DNA from: Spinacia oleracea
Taxonomy: Eukaryota > Streptophyta > Magnoliopsida > Caryophyllales > Amaranthaceae
Reading direction: 5' to 3'
NCBI RefSeq assembly: GCF_020520425.1
Contig: NC_079487.1
Span: forward strand, 85,875,141-85,939,140
Length of the DNA: 64,000 nt
The notes under the pieces were generated by a model. The model did no database searches and had not been told where the DNA came from. It was given only the letters and a program-made list of their open reading frames with translations. Shown piece after piece: positions 11,819 to 24,330 of the stretch; the stretch's first letter is position 1; each line of letters begins with the position of its first letter. A program made the translations under genes and the position numbers.

Positions 11819-13252
11819 TGTTATGTTATGATACATATGACAATTCATAAATCATGCGGAAAAACCATAAAGCCAGGAAAGCATATTATATTCACATAAT
11901 CATTTAGCATAGAATTGATGCATACATGTTGTAGCGTGCCTTCCCTAGCTGCGCCCGAACCGAACAAGAACAAGTCTTTAGGACTCCAAATGTCGTCCTT
12001 CCGTAGATAGTCCACAGTACGTCCGGATCCGCCTCAAGTTAGACCAACTAGAATCGCCCTTAAGGTGCTTAGGATTTTCGGCTCTTATTGCAAGTGTATG
12101 GCTGATTTATATTTCAAAAACTTACCCTTTGAATACTTCAATCGTCCCTGCAAATAATGACCCTAGGCCCTTATTTATAGAGGTATGGAAAAGGAACTGG
12201 AATCCTATTAGGATACTAATTAGTTAAACTAGAATCCTAGTAGGACTCTAACTAATTAATTTTATCCTTTTAGGATTAGGAATTTAATCATCAAACAAAT
12301 CCTACACAATTTAGGTTTCGTATGTGAACACAAACTCTACACGAGCATGACCCACGAGCGTGCAGGCCATGCCCGCGCACAGCCCACACGGCCGCTCGGC
12401 CCACGCGAGCCGCAAGCCCACGCGAGCAGCAGCACAGCTCGCAGCCCATCGCTGCGCGCGCTGCGCGCGCTGCCATGGCCTGCTGGGCCTGGCCTTGCGC
12501 TGGGCCTGGCGTGGCCTTGGCTGTTCGTGTGGCGTGCTTGGCTTGCTTGGCGATGGCCTGGCTTCGTGCTGGGCCCTCGTCCGGCAGGCCTCGTCCGATG
12601 CTTATTCGTACGATACGCTTCCGATTAAATTCCCGATTCCGGAATTCATTTCCGATACGAACAATATTTAATATTTCCGATTCCGGAATCAATTTCCGTT
12701 TTGAACAAATATTTAATATTTCCGTTTCCGGAATTATTTTCCGATTCCGATAATATTTCCGATTCTGACAATATTTCCGTTTCCGGCAATATTTCCGATT
12801 CCGGCAATATTTCCATTTCCGATAATATTTTCCGATACGTACCATGTTTCCGTTTCCGGCAACATCTACGACTTGGATAATATTTATATTTCCGATACGA
12901 TCCATATTTCCGTTTCCGGCAATATCATCGTTTCCGGAGTATTCATTTCTTGCTTGTGACGATCTCAGCTCCCACTGAAACCAAGATCCGTCGATTCCGA
13001 ATATCCATAGATAGAGTATTTAATGCCATTAAATACTTGATCCGTTTACGTACTATTTGTGTGACCCTACGGGTTCAGTCAAGAGTAAGCTGTGGATTAA
13101 TATCATTAATTCCACTTGAACTGAAGCGGCCTCTAGCTAGGCATTCAGCTCACTTGATCTCACTGAATTATTAACTTGTTAATTAATACTGAACCGCACT
13201 TATTAGACTTAACATAGAATGCATACTTGGACCAAGGGCATTATTTCCTTCA
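11819..13252 (-). mobile_element. solo copia LTR (LTR B), 1434 bp
   Basis: The same family as LTR A: minus-strand start TGAAGGAAATAATGCCC at 13252 and end CATAACATAACA at 11819. It is flanked by ttagt (11814-11818) and ttagc (13253-13257), a five-base target duplication with one mismatch. No internal region is present, so it is a solo LTR left by recombination. It sits within the captured gene region of the larger Helitron, so it arrived after the capture or came with it. Confidence 0.85.
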
Positions 13253-13765
13253 TTAGCATCCTTGGATTTCTTTGATTGACTTTCTGCAGGTGCTGTTTTA
13301 TTGGAAAATAGTTCAACAGAGTTGCTTGACTAGGAACACTATACAAAAAATTCTAAGTTGATGATAATGGAAGGATTTAACTAGGAGAACCTTTGTCCTT
13401 GGGCTGTGAGAGAGCGTGGCTTTGTTAATTTGCGAGACAATAATAGTAGGGTAATAATAACCTGAGTATCAAATTCCTTATTGAGGTAGGGGAGTGATAT
13501 AAAGTTATACAAAATATGGAGTATATTGTTTGCCCTGTAAAGTATATTCAATTTGTTTTCCCTATGAACTCATTGTGTTTATCTACTGAGGGAATGTTGT
13601 AATGAGTATTAATGGAGTGCTGCATCATGTCCTATTCCCGAGTTCTAAGCTTACTTTTTACGCATTGTAGGGGAAGATCTGAATCATGTGCTCCATATAG
13701 CTCCAAAGCTTGCTGAGAGAAGGCACGCAGGGTTTCCAGAAGTAATCAATATTTTACTTGTTTGG

Positions 13766-15264
13766 GTAATTAAAAACTCAAACGGATGCAACCTTGTTGT
13801 TGATATATGGAGCCTTGGGTGTAGTGTAATAGAGATGGCGACTGCAAAACCTCCAAGGAGTCAATATGAAGGGGTGAGTTTCTTGAGGTGTTAATTTATG
13901 ATCGATGTTTCATCTCAGAACTGTGATCTTGTTCATACAACTCTCATTCTATTTTGAATGATGGGTTGGAGGATATAAAAACGTGTACTTTTCTACTTGA
14001 GACACAAGTTCTTGTGCACGGATCTTTCTTGCTGGACAACCAACCAACCAACCCCCTCCCCCCCTCCCAGTCCCCCCACACACTGAATTTATGAGTTAAA
14101 TCATTCTTATTTTAGGTTTTTCTGAAGGTTGCAGCTCTCTTCAAAATTTGGAACAGCAAAGAACTTCCTACAGTCCCTGATCATCTCTCAGATGAAGGAA
14201 AGGACTTCATTCGGCGATGTTTGCAGCGAAACCCTCGAGATTGGCCTACTGATGTTCAGCTGTTGGGACATCCTTTTGTCAGAAATGCTGCTTCTGAAAG
14301 TTGCTTGCTAAATTTAGATCCTCTTGTGCCACACTATACACCTATTGACGCAGAAAGATACAAGGTACGGGAACTGGTAGTTGATGGAAGTATATCATAT
14401 GACACATCTCGTTGCTACGCATTACATAAATGTAGTGGGTTGCATGAGAGTTTCCTTATCTCCTTTCTGGGTAATAAATATGCATTTTTCTTGGATGTCC
14501 AGTAGCTGTAAATATGCTCTGTGTGCCAAGGACAGGTTTGGATATATTTTACTTGCTCGAACTGGACAAGGGTTGGACTAATTTACTAAGTGATGTTTCT
14601 GAATGTTTAGCAAAAGAGTAAAAGGTAACATGAAGGTCTTAAATCTAACGGATTCCCTCCTTTTTCACGAATGTCAGTCTTGTACATTTGCCTTAAAACT
14701 GCTTGATTTCCAGCTATCTGTTTCTTGGTCCTTGAAGTTGTAATTGACTAATGTATTGGGATTGAAAGTCTTGTAAATTTTAGAAGACGACGGTTGTTTT
14801 AGGGAACTTTTTGCCAGGGAATATGCCCTTTACCAATTCTTCTGTTCAAACTTCATATGTAGCATTCATATTTTCACCGTGTCAACTTGGTTAAATGAGT
14901 GAGAATATCTATGTAGATGTCTGGGAAATTAGAAGGGTCTCTCTTTTCCTCTTTCTCTCTCAACATCTTGCGTCTTTTTTGTTTGGGTGGGCGGGGGTGC
15001 TTTTACAGGATTAGTTGAGAGAGGACCTGAGGAAAGTACAAATCATACTCTATATGATTATTTAGCCGAGGTTATGATTTGTGTTCGGGAAGATTTTCTG
15101 TAGTTGTTAATTTGTTACATGCAGCTGATCTCATTAAACTTCTAATTGTGGTTAAATATTTGGTTTTTACAGGGCATGGGTGATATAAAAGCAATATCAA
15201 GCTTGGATTTGGAAGGAGTAGTTGTGTAGTTGTCCAGGGGTTTTAAGAATGGATCAGGATCCAG
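13766..15264 (+). pseudogene. MAPKKK (YODA/MAPKKK3-5 type) C-terminal kinase fragment
   Basis: Three exon-like pieces encode the end of a MAP kinase kinase kinase catalytic domain. Piece one (13766-13873) reads VIKNSNGCNLVVDIWSLGCS, kinase subdomain IX, ending PPRSQYEG where the family has PPWSQYEG. Piece two (14128-14364, 79 codons) carries WNSKELPTVPDHLSDEGKDF, then LQRNP and HPFVRNAA, subdomains X-XI. Piece three (15173-15264) resembles the C-terminal tail but has an in-frame TAG at 15227-15229. GT/AG splice sites remain at each junction. The nucleotide-binding and catalytic-loop subdomains are absent: sequence upstream of 13766 is open but unrelated. It cannot make a working kinase. It lies inside a probable Helitron, which fits gene capture with introns retained. 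Confidence 0.8.
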
Positions 15265-18200
15265 GTTCCTTTCTCTCTTCATATGCTCTGCCTTGTGCTG
15301 ATTAGATGATTAAAAAAACTAAAATCCGAACTCTAATTTGGAATAACCTTGGCGTATTTGATTTTTTTTTTCCGCTATGAATACGTCCTTTTTGTCGTCC
15401 TCATGCTGAAAATCTACCAAATGTTCTGACACCTATCCATCTATTTATCTTTACCAGTTTGCTTGGGTCCTGTCAAATTTGCATACCAAGTAGTTGGGGA
15501 TGATTTAATGCAAGCACACAATAAGAACACTTAAAGATCATGTTGGCATGGATTTTCGAAATCATATCCTGTGCACACTACATCCATCTTCTTTGGAATA
15601 AGGGACCCTAATATTCAAACTCAAGATGTCTTGATTTTCATGGGTCTGCTACCATTTAATAGAACCAGTTTAACAAAAAGTTGTGTGAGAGGTCCAGTAA
15701 AAGGTTTTATCTCTAATATATCATTTATGACATTTTAAAGATAATGTAGTAAACTCATTTTGTAGAAAACTTGCTAGATTCATTCAATAGTAAAGTACCT
15801 GACAAGCCCTTGCTTCAGCCTTGACCCTTTTCTCTTTCCTCTTTCTTTTCTTATTGAGATTACTCACATCCGCCATCTCCCATGGCAATTTTTTTGACCA
15901 CACAATTCACGAATGAAGGGAGGCTGAATCTATTAGATTAAGAAATTAGGGTTTAATTCAAATATTGCAAAGATTCTACGGCTCTTAATGGTAAGCTCTT
16001 CAAATCCGAATAAACTGTTACCACTTTCAATTGCTTTAGGCTTTTAGCGGATTTACCATTTTTTTCTTCAATATATTTGTTTAATTTGGTTTTGACTAAA
16101 GTGTTAATCTGAATTATGGCTTGTCTTCCTCTCGAGGTCTCTCTTGCTCTCTCCTCTTTTTGTTCTTTGTGAGTTGTAGTTTTTTTTCTCAATTAAGGAA
16201 GTTTGTTGATGTTTTAAGGTTATGTTGTGTTATGTAATCTGACTATGGATTTGTTGAGCTTGAATTTGATCTGGATTGCATTTTCTAGGGTTTCTACTTC
16301 AAGATCTTTTGATTGGTTGATGCGGCGGTGAAAGCAACGGAGCTTCAAGCTCAGTCTATTAAGGATAAATTACGCGAAGAAACGCTCGCTCTCCCCAAAC
16401 CAAGGTTTCTCTCCTGACTCTCTCCCTTCTCCTCTGTTGATTAGGTTTTTTCGTTAGGCTTTATGATATCAATTTTAAAGCTAGGGTTTTGTTTGATTGG
16501 ATATTTGAGTTGGCATAGGCGAACATTTTCGATTTTTATAATGTAGATGTGTGTAATTGGCGATGTAAGCACTCTAATTGGCGGAATTAGACAATTATCC
16601 ATTGAAGAATTATGTTGTTGAAATATGCAGATATTGATTGACGCATCTCTTAAGCAGCAGTAAATGCTACATGCAGGTGAAGGCAATTCATGTTCCTTCT
16701 CATACAACCGTGAAATCGATGTCTTCAGTACCTGACTCCAATTACCAGTGAGTCAATACTTTGATTGTCTAATGGTTTCTAAGTGAGTCAGTATATTGTT
16801 GGATGACAATTTGAGTTACCAGAAGTCAACCTAAGGAACCGTACATTAATGACCGTTCTTTAGTTTTGACTTCTTTATTTAATCTCTTCTCTCAAGTTGG
16901 TCTAATTTCGACCTTCAAGTTTTAACTTCCTTTTAATCTTACCTCTTATCATTAAAGCAAGCATATGATGAGTTTATCGGATTCCCCTTCAAGACTTCAT
17001 GGGTGATGTAAACTCCGACTATCTGATGTGCCAAACTTTTTTAATACTTTAAAATGTTTCTTATCTATTTTTGTAATTTCACTTTAGTTTTTCCAGTCCT
17101 ATTCAGGTCTTTATACACCTGTACCATCTTTATCGTCTTATGAATTTACTCTTGGCTTCCATGTATGAAGCTTGGCAAGGAGCATTGGTATTTTGGGGTT
17201 ATAGAGCGGTAAGAAGGGTGGTAGTTTAAGTGAAAATAGATGGTTCTTTTGATTGTATACTGGTGGGTTTCGTGTTGATTTAGAATTGCTTATTGTTGGG
17301 AACAATTTCTGTGGACTAAGCTATTTTACCATTGACGACAATAAGACATGTTTCAACAGTCATGCCTATAATTTGTCTTTATGTGTTTTGGGGGCATTGA
17401 CTATAGATAAAGGAGATTGTGTTCTTCTTCTTAGAAAAATTGGTTGTTTGACAATAGTGCAGGCAAAATGTTGTTAGTTTGATCTAAATTGGAGAAACTT
17501 AAGAATAGTTTTCTTCATGAAATATATAGATATATGTCTCATCTTCTATTGTCATTTTGCAAGTTACCTAGGGTGCATTTGATAATTTCTCCGGAGTTTT
17601 TGGTATATGCCCAACAAGAGCTTTGCTGATACTTTTGATTACGTAAAGGACATGATCACACTTTCTTGCTCTTGGAATAGGTTCAGTTTTTCAGTAACCT
17701 TTCGAGTCTGGCAATGAGTTGACTCAGTCCACTCTATGGAATCAGAAAGAACACGAACAAGAGGAAGTTTTGTGTTCTCCTTTTCCTGTCGGTGGTGTTG
17801 AGGTTGAGTTTGATTCCAAGGCCTCAAGTTCGACGATTAATTTTGGTCACGATGGTGGCGGAATTGGGTCGCCTGGTCTCATTGAGTCATTTCTCTTGTT
17901 GATGCACTTGTTCGTGATGGTTGCTTTGATATTCACGTTTGTGCTCATCTATTTGAGTCTGAAATTTTTTTCCTTGAGATTTTTGAGGCCTTTTATTTAA
18001 TTTTTGGGATGGTTTGGTTTGCAATGGTAATCTGCACCATGTCATTCGTTGACTGCTCAGTTGAGGTTACTTCTGCTGGCGCTTTCAAAGTTTCCGGTAA
18101 TCCTTGTTTTTGTATGAAAAATTGATTATTTGTGTAACTGTAGAAAAAAATTAATTTAGTTATCGATTTTTTTGTCAAATGTGCTAAACTTGATCAACCC

Positions 18201-18918
18201 TATGTCAATAAAGGGTTAATTATATTATGATTAATATCCCCTAATAGCTTTTGGTTGCACTTTTGGTAGTTTATTCATGAGACTTTTGATGTTTACCTGT
18301 TGGGTGAGTGGTGATGGTATTTGACTATTGGAAATGAACTTTTGGCCTTTTTGTTGGATACCCTTTTCGTTTAACTTTTTAAGGTATAGGGTTTTTGTTC
18401 CTAAACTGTACAATTTACTGAAGTGGTTTATATGATCTACCTGGGGAGAACATGGGAGTCTTACTCAAGAGAAATATATTCATATTGTAACATCAATGAT
18501 ATCATAGCACCAGAAGGATGAAGTAACTGGTGTGACCCGGAAAGGCAGATGTATGTGTGATTCACTACAACTACAAATCGCATGATATAAGTATGTGAAC
18601 AAGAGTATTAACATTTTGAAATGAGATCCTAAATGAGATTGATTGGCTTTTCTTTCTATTGCCCCGCTTTACATTTCCAAATATAAGTCTATCAACATTT
18701 TACTTTCTGTGCTCTAGCATGTGATAGGTATTTGTATGCAAATGAGTATCTTCGAGTTATATTGTATTTCCTTGATATGTTCTGTATGCTTAAGACATTT
18801 CTTGCACGCATATTGTTTTTGCAGAATGTCCTTCAAATCTAAGTGACTTTGTTTAGGGTATGCAGGTTATATTGGTTCTGTCTCATTTTTGGATAATGTA
18901 TTTGAAGTTGCTACTGAA

Positions 18919-19152
18919 CTATGAATGTGAATCGCAAACTTCTCTATTGAAAAGACGTGCATGTGTCCTAAAGTGCACGACACCACTATCTCGGGAATCA
19001 AATAGCTTCATAAGCTCATCAAGGTATGCATTAGAGGCGAGATTAACTTCTCCATTGCCGCAACAGAAGTGCAATATCTCAAACTGAAACTTTTTAGCAT
19101 TACAATTTGGGGAATATTCAGGTGGAGAGAGTGTGAGCGGCTCAGCTGACAA
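18919..19152 (-). pseudogene. Helitron replicase-helicase (Helitron-like N) fragment
   Basis: The minus-strand frame of 77 residues contains PPEYSPNCNAKKFQFE, then HFCCGNGEV, then HFRTHARLFN. In plant Helitron RepHel proteins this order appears as a CxxCxAxxFxxE motif, a CC-x-x-GEV/I motif and an FR-x-x-x-R-x-YN motif just before the rolling-circle replicase region. The catalytic HUH and helicase parts are absent. It runs opposite to the surrounding Helitron, so it is probably debris of another element. I recognised it by motif order only. Confidence 0.5.
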
Positions 19153-20199
19153 TGGTTGTCTAACAACTGCAGTAGGTACGTCTGTTTACATGTAAGAGGA
19201 AACTGGTTCGATATGTTCAACTTATCATATTTAGCGAGTATCTACTAAATTTTATCTTTGTTTATATAAAATGGCTTAGCTTTTCCTACTTGCTCTTATC
19301 TTATGAATGAAACCTGGGATTAGTATAGATAAGCAGGGTCAGTAACGATCCGTATGTGAACCTAGCTAACACCAATATGATAGCGATTATCCATAATCAT
19401 ACCTATAAAGAAGATATACGCCCGGTAGGGATGGGGCAGTCGATATAATTTCTTAGGTTTAAATTTTTTTGGACCTTATAGATCAACATTTGAAGTTTGT
19501 TGAGTTTGGGTCAAGTTGAGTTCTAAGTGGTTCTTGTGTTAGCAGGTTAGGAGGTCTGGTTTGGGTCGATTAATAAACATCAATTTCCGTGGTTGATGTG
19601 TTAAATAACTTGTGGGCTTTTGGGCAGGTATTCTGCAGTTGGACATGTATGCATAAAACTCTATAGGCGATAACTTGATGTCTTTGTGATCTCTGTAGGT
19701 GATGTTGTGGCTATGCAAGGAGACGCTAGCTATGACAACTCGAGCTGCATGGAGCACACCATTCCAACTCTTGTGGGGAGCTTTCTTTGATGATGGGGAT
19801 GAAATGAGTATGGAGGGCCAGAGTGAAAGATGGAGCTTGGTTGGAATTTTAGCAGAATCATGGCCAAATAATCTTGACAATCTCATCCAATGTTTGTGTG
19901 CACAAAGGGTAGTGCAATGAGCCAGAGATTGGCCAAAAATAAGAAAAACCATTAATGGGTGCTGGAGCAACGATAAAAGGTTGAGGATTAAAATCAAATT
20001 CTGTAAACCAAGGGGATATTGTTAGATCCGAGGCTTGAATTTCCAATTTCTATCAATATCAATTGTTAGATGGATAGGAGCATATCAATTTGTATGATCT
20101 ATGTACAACTGTTTTCATCTACTTCAATTTTTTCCATATACTAACTATGCTCGGGATTTGCCTTGTGTTTTCGGAATTAATTTTTTATATCTTGGGGGA

Positions 20200-20231
20200 C
20201 CGTGCGCGACAGCGCACGGGCCAACAACTAG
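20200..20231 (+). other. Helitron 3' terminus (hairpin plus CTAG)
   Basis: A perfect 8-bp stem with a 4-base loop (CCGTGCGC gaca GCGCACGG) is followed by gccaacaa and CTAG, then T. It marks the right end of the Helitron and lies about 1.0 kb upstream of the GPX start codon. Confidence 0.8.
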
Positions 20232-20423
20232 TGAGTTAAAAACCCAGGAAACCATTTTGCCAAATCTGCTTGGACACCATATAGACCCGGAAGAGATGAT
20301 TAGCATACTTGGTAAAATATCCACATGCATCACAAGGAGGGCAGAGAGGCCCATATCATATATGTGCCTCTAAACGCATATATGAGGGCATGGTGGTAAT
20401 TGCACCATTGTTTTAAAAACTTT

Positions 20424-20569
20424 TGAGTACCGTTTTAAGAAATGAACACCATTTTTGAACTTCTGAGTACCCTTTTGAGCTTTTGAGTACCATTTTTGAA
20501 CTTATGAGTACCATTTTTGAACTTCTGATTACCATTTTTGAGTTTCTGGGTACCATTTTTGAACTTATT
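20424..20569. repeat. minisatellite, about 25-28 bp unit
   Basis: Five to six degenerate copies of gagtaccatttttgaactt stand head to tail. On the minus strand it opens Lys/Ser/Met-rich frames that are repeat by-products. The rest of 20232-21144, the region upstream of GPX, shows no gene. Confidence 0.8.
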
Positions 20570-21144
20570 TTGGTTTGATATGTTTTTGTCAAAACATATC
20601 TGATATTGGAATACAGTTCCTTCATCACAAGCCCCATCCACCTCAATGTCCCTATGCTAAAGTTGAGATTTAATGGTTAGAATCCCGTGTAAAATGCACC
20701 ACAAGAAACTTTTTATTTGGAAGAGTGTTGAGTCGCTAGAGCTCAGAGAATGTTGCAATACCATCCATAGCCGATTTAATGAAAAGTTTATGTGACGGGT
20801 GATTAGCCATTTAGCCCAGTGAAGAAAGTTTTTTTCTCCAAATTTGGAGGATCCATTGCCGTGATATCGAGTGCATCATTTAAGAACCAAACCTAACAAA
20901 TCGGGGGAGCATTCCACGAATAAAGACTTCGTTTGATTCACTTGATTTTGAGTTTTTAACTAAAATTACCTTATCTGAATTTAATTTTGCTGAAAAAATT
21001 TAACTTATTTGAATTTATTTTGCTGAAAAAACTTATTTGTGTGTTAAGTTATACGCATAATGAACGTTGCTTGAGCATTCACCACAGGATAATTAGAATT
21101 TGATTCTAGATTGTTACTGTTGAAGTAAGCATTCATTAGATCAC

Positions 21145-21150
21145 CACGTG
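21145..21150 (+). promoter_or_regulatory. G-box CACGTG upstream of GPX
   Basis: A palindromic CACGTG lies 93 bases before the GPX start codon. G-boxes are bound by bZIP and bHLH factors and are common near stress- and light-responsive plant genes. Its role here is inference; with no mapped transcription start it could fall in the promoter or the 5' UTR. Confidence 0.35.
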
Positions 21151-21242
21151 TGCTCCTCAACTGCCACTACAAATCTACAATCTCCTTTAACATCAAAATT
21201 ACAAGAAATTGCTACGAATTTAACCCAACAAACTCCAATCCA

Positions 21243-24200
21243 ATGTCTTTCTCTTCAATTTTCAGCACCACATTACCCTCATTTTCAATTCCAAGTGCGA
21301 GAAATCGCCCTAGTTTTTGTTACCCTTCAATAGTTCTTCACTCAATTTCCAGAAAAATCCCACTTGGGTCTTTGAATTCATCGTTTTTTCAAGATGGGTT
21401 TTCTCTAAAATCATTCAATTTTAATGGGGTTTCTGTAAATTCCACACAGAATTCTTCTTCTGCTAAAGTTCATGCTAGAGCAGCTACTGAGCAAACCATC
21501 CATGATTTTACTGTCAAGGTAATTGCTTCCCCCTAAATTTTGCCCAAAATGTGGATAAATTTGTAATCTTCCCTTTTATTATACTTCGTATTAAATAACA
21601 ATTGCAAGTTTTGAGCTTTTTGATCTGTGATTTGTGATTGATTGCGTTTAAACTGTAGAACATTTAGTTACTTTGTAGTGCACAAGGTGATAATTAAGGT
21701 TAGATTAGTAGAATATATGCTGGTTTCTGTTAAATGTTCAACCTGTTTATTAGTTGTGGGATGGGGTTTTAGCCGTTTAGGTCAAAAACGAATTAGGTGT
21801 TACCGAAGCATGAAGAGTAGAGGTCAATGGAGCTTATATTATGGCCAATACCGAAGTTTATGTTGATTAGAATTAAAACGAGGGACAGCCTCCACTATAG
21901 AGGCAAGCTATACCTTGACGGCTGGGGTGATTACCGGTTGTATGTTGAATTGTCGCGGTAGTTGTAGTATCTTGTATTGTAGTTGAGTTGTTTGAATAAC
22001 TTTGATTTGAATAACCTTGATTTGAATAACCTTGATTTTGAGGTTAAAGTGTGAATGATTAAGGATGTATTGCCTCCTATTCTAGTTTAAGCATACCTGT
22101 TATCCAAGCATTGTTTATGACTCAGAATTATATTTTGAGTCTTTTGTTGCTTTTCCACATCCTTGGATATCACTTGGTAGCAGGGGTTTTGTGCCTAGAA
22201 ATGGAAAATTGTTTACATTAGTAGGTTGCCTGACTTGTCTCTAGTGTCTAGCATATCGACTATCAAACGCAAGACACGGTAAAATTGTGGAACTGATTGT
22301 AATGTATATGATGCAGGATATTGATGGAAAAGATGTTGCTCTGAGCAAATTCAAGGGGAAGGCTCTTCTAATAGTCAATGTTGCTTCAAAGTGGTACATG
22401 TTCCATCTCCCTTTAAAATTGCTTTTTACTCAAAGACATGGTTATCTTATGTACAGTTTGCTTTGATACCTAAGAATGCATGTGTGTATATCACAATGAA
22501 ATGGTTGCATTTTGTTTTCAGTGGTTTGACGTCATCAAACTATTCGGAACTCTCACAAGTGTATGAAAAGTACAAAACTCAGGGTAAGTTGGGCATTTCG
22601 GTATTATTGTGTTCGTTCTTATTTTTCCAAACCTTTAGGCGGAGTCCTTTTGTTAAAAAGAAACATGTGAATCTTTTATAGTTACGAGTATTGGTTTATT
22701 ACAGCCTTCACTCTTCAGTATAATCACCTGAGTATTCTTTTGTGCAGCCTCGTGAATCTATGTGTACTTTTAGCAGAGCAATCATAAGTGAACATATTCA
22801 ATAGTTTCTTTAGTATATACTTTGGTTTCTTTTGGCATTCTTCTCAATACAAGCTTGTAGGTTTAATTCTACCAAAGTGCATTTCTAGAAACAAATGCTC
22901 TTTATTGGTTTGAATAATCTCAAGACTTTCTTCTCTATTATTGTACAGACTGAAAAATGAGATAATAACTGTTTTCCATGTGCAGGGTTTGAGATTCTAG
23001 CATTCCCATGCAATCAATTTGGAGGCCAAGAACCTGGCTCAAATCCTGAGATTAAGAAATTCGCATGTACAAGATTCAAAGCTGAATACCCCATTTTTGA
23101 TAAGGTTTGTTAGTGAACTCATTCCATTAGCTTTTAATCGCCAGAGAACCATACTTGCCCAGTTACTGACACCATGACTGCTACTGCTACTGAATGTAAC
23201 AGGTGGACGTGAATGGTCCAAACACAGCCCCGGTTTACCAGTTCCTCAAGTCAAGCGCTGGTGGGTTTTTGGGTGACTTGGTCAAGTGGAACTTCGAAAA
23301 GTTTCTGGTGGACAAAAATGGCAAGGTTGTAGAGCGATACCCACCTACAACATCCCCTCTCCAGATTGAGGTGTGTTCCGGAATTCTTTTATTTCAATTT
23401 CTGACTAATTGTACATTAATAATTAGATGTTGTTGCTATATCAAGATTCAAGAGGCCGAAGACTTCTTTTCCCCTTTATCTTTGTATGTATGCTGTGCTT
23501 TTGTCTATGCTTTGTCAAACTGGCGCACCACTGCCCTGACCTTATTAGAGTCTATCTCATGCATGCCGTTTGCTTTGGTTATTTCTATCATCTGTTTACA
23601 CTGTGACATATAGGGTGGTTCTACTATTTTGGATTATTTTTCAAGTGAAAATGTTTCCTAGTTTTTTCCCCATTATGCTAATTGCTAACAGGAGCAGCAA
23701 ATTGCAAGAGATGATTTGGCATTGAGAGTTGAAAGATCCTTATGAAGTGCTTCCCTCTTCTTTTGGACATGGCGACAATTAGTAGTAGTAGTAGTTGTCC
23801 TAAATCACGACTGTAAACTCAGACGAATAAGCTCTTGTCCTTTTATGTCATTTAGACAGTCAGGGTATGCTTGGTATAAATATAAGGAAGGAAATGGAAA
23901 GGAAACAAATAAGGAGGGGAAAGAGTAATGCTAGCTATTACCATTATTAGTTGTTTGGTATACATTAGGAAATGAATCACTTGTAACAAATTGGGGATTG
24001 AGGAGGGTAACAGTTTTGTTACCAAAGGGTTGGGAGAGGTAACAAATGGTGGTGATGGTTACCCTTAGAAAATAGATAGTGTTTACCACACCTCTCATAC
24101 CAAACATTAGGTAATGGAAATAGTTAAGCGATTTCATTTCCATTACTTAAAAACTCTATACCGAACATGCTCTCAATAAATAACAAAGACAGAGTATCAT

Positions 24201-24330
24201 TTTCTTATTTCCATTCTACAAGTTCATACTAGCTTATACTGGTGTCTGCTAATCAAATTTCTGTATGTGCTAAAGTCCTTAATTTTCTTTGAACTTACAG
24301 AAAGACATTAAGAAGTTGCTGGCAGCATAA
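21243..24330 (+). CDS. GPX: glutathione peroxidase, chloroplast type
   Basis: A thiol peroxidase that reduces lipid and hydrogen peroxides; plant members use thioredoxin rather than glutathione. Exons: 21243-21518, 22317-22393, 22522-22583, 22986-23104, 23203-23370, 24301-24330. All introns are GT-AG and the phases join to 243 residues plus stop. Residues 1 to about 75 are Ser-rich with few acids, a plastid transit peptide; the mature protein begins near [11 protein letters not shown]. The active-site Cys is C118 (VASKCGLTSSNY). Other tetrad members are Q153, W207 and N208 (VKWNF). C147 (FPCNQFGGQ) and C166 (FACTRF) match the other conserved plant cysteines, with C166 the likely resolving residue. 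Length fits chloroplast GPX (about 230-240). The start was chosen at the first ATG in frame, 21243. No lesion is visible, so it is probably functional. A MITE sits in intron 5 and a Helitron ends 1 kb upstream. Confidence 0.95.
23863..24172. mobile_element. MITE in GPX intron 5
   Basis: Terminal inverted repeats gggtatgcttggtata and tataccgaacatgctc bound a 310-bp element without coding capacity; inner blocks around ggaaatggaaa and tttcatttccatt also pair. The three bases TCA stand on both sides (23860-23862 and 24173-24175). A three-base duplication suits a Harbinger-type origin, but the superfamily is not certain. It helps make intron 5 about 930 bp; the other introns are 98 to 798 bp. Confidence 0.7.

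Larger units (their letters stand above)
9944..20231 (+). mobile_element. probable 10.3-kb Helitron with captured gene fragments
   Basis: The 3' end is clear: the stem CCGTGCGC-gaca-GCGCACGG at 20200-20219, then CTAG at 20228-20231 and a host T. The best 5' end is A|TCTATTTATCC at 9944, followed by TTTTAAAAGCAAGGAG and an AAATGCCCTT stretch seen in many plant Helitron left ends. Another candidate start (A|TCTCTAATATATC) lies at 15710. Inside are a broken MAPKKK, exon-like pieces bounded by AG and GT (for example 11728-11779), a solo copia LTR and an antisense Helitron replicase scrap. 15265-18918 and 19153-20199 hold short open stretches (16322-16405, 17719-18000, 19699-19790) that I do not recognise. 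The 3' end is strong, the 5' end moderate. Confidence 0.55.

Noticed and set aside
15710-20231. Shorter Helitron starting at A|TCTCTAATATATC
   Set aside because: The start lacks the AAAAGC-type context seen at 9944, and it would leave the MAPKKK fragment unexplained; kept only as an alternative.
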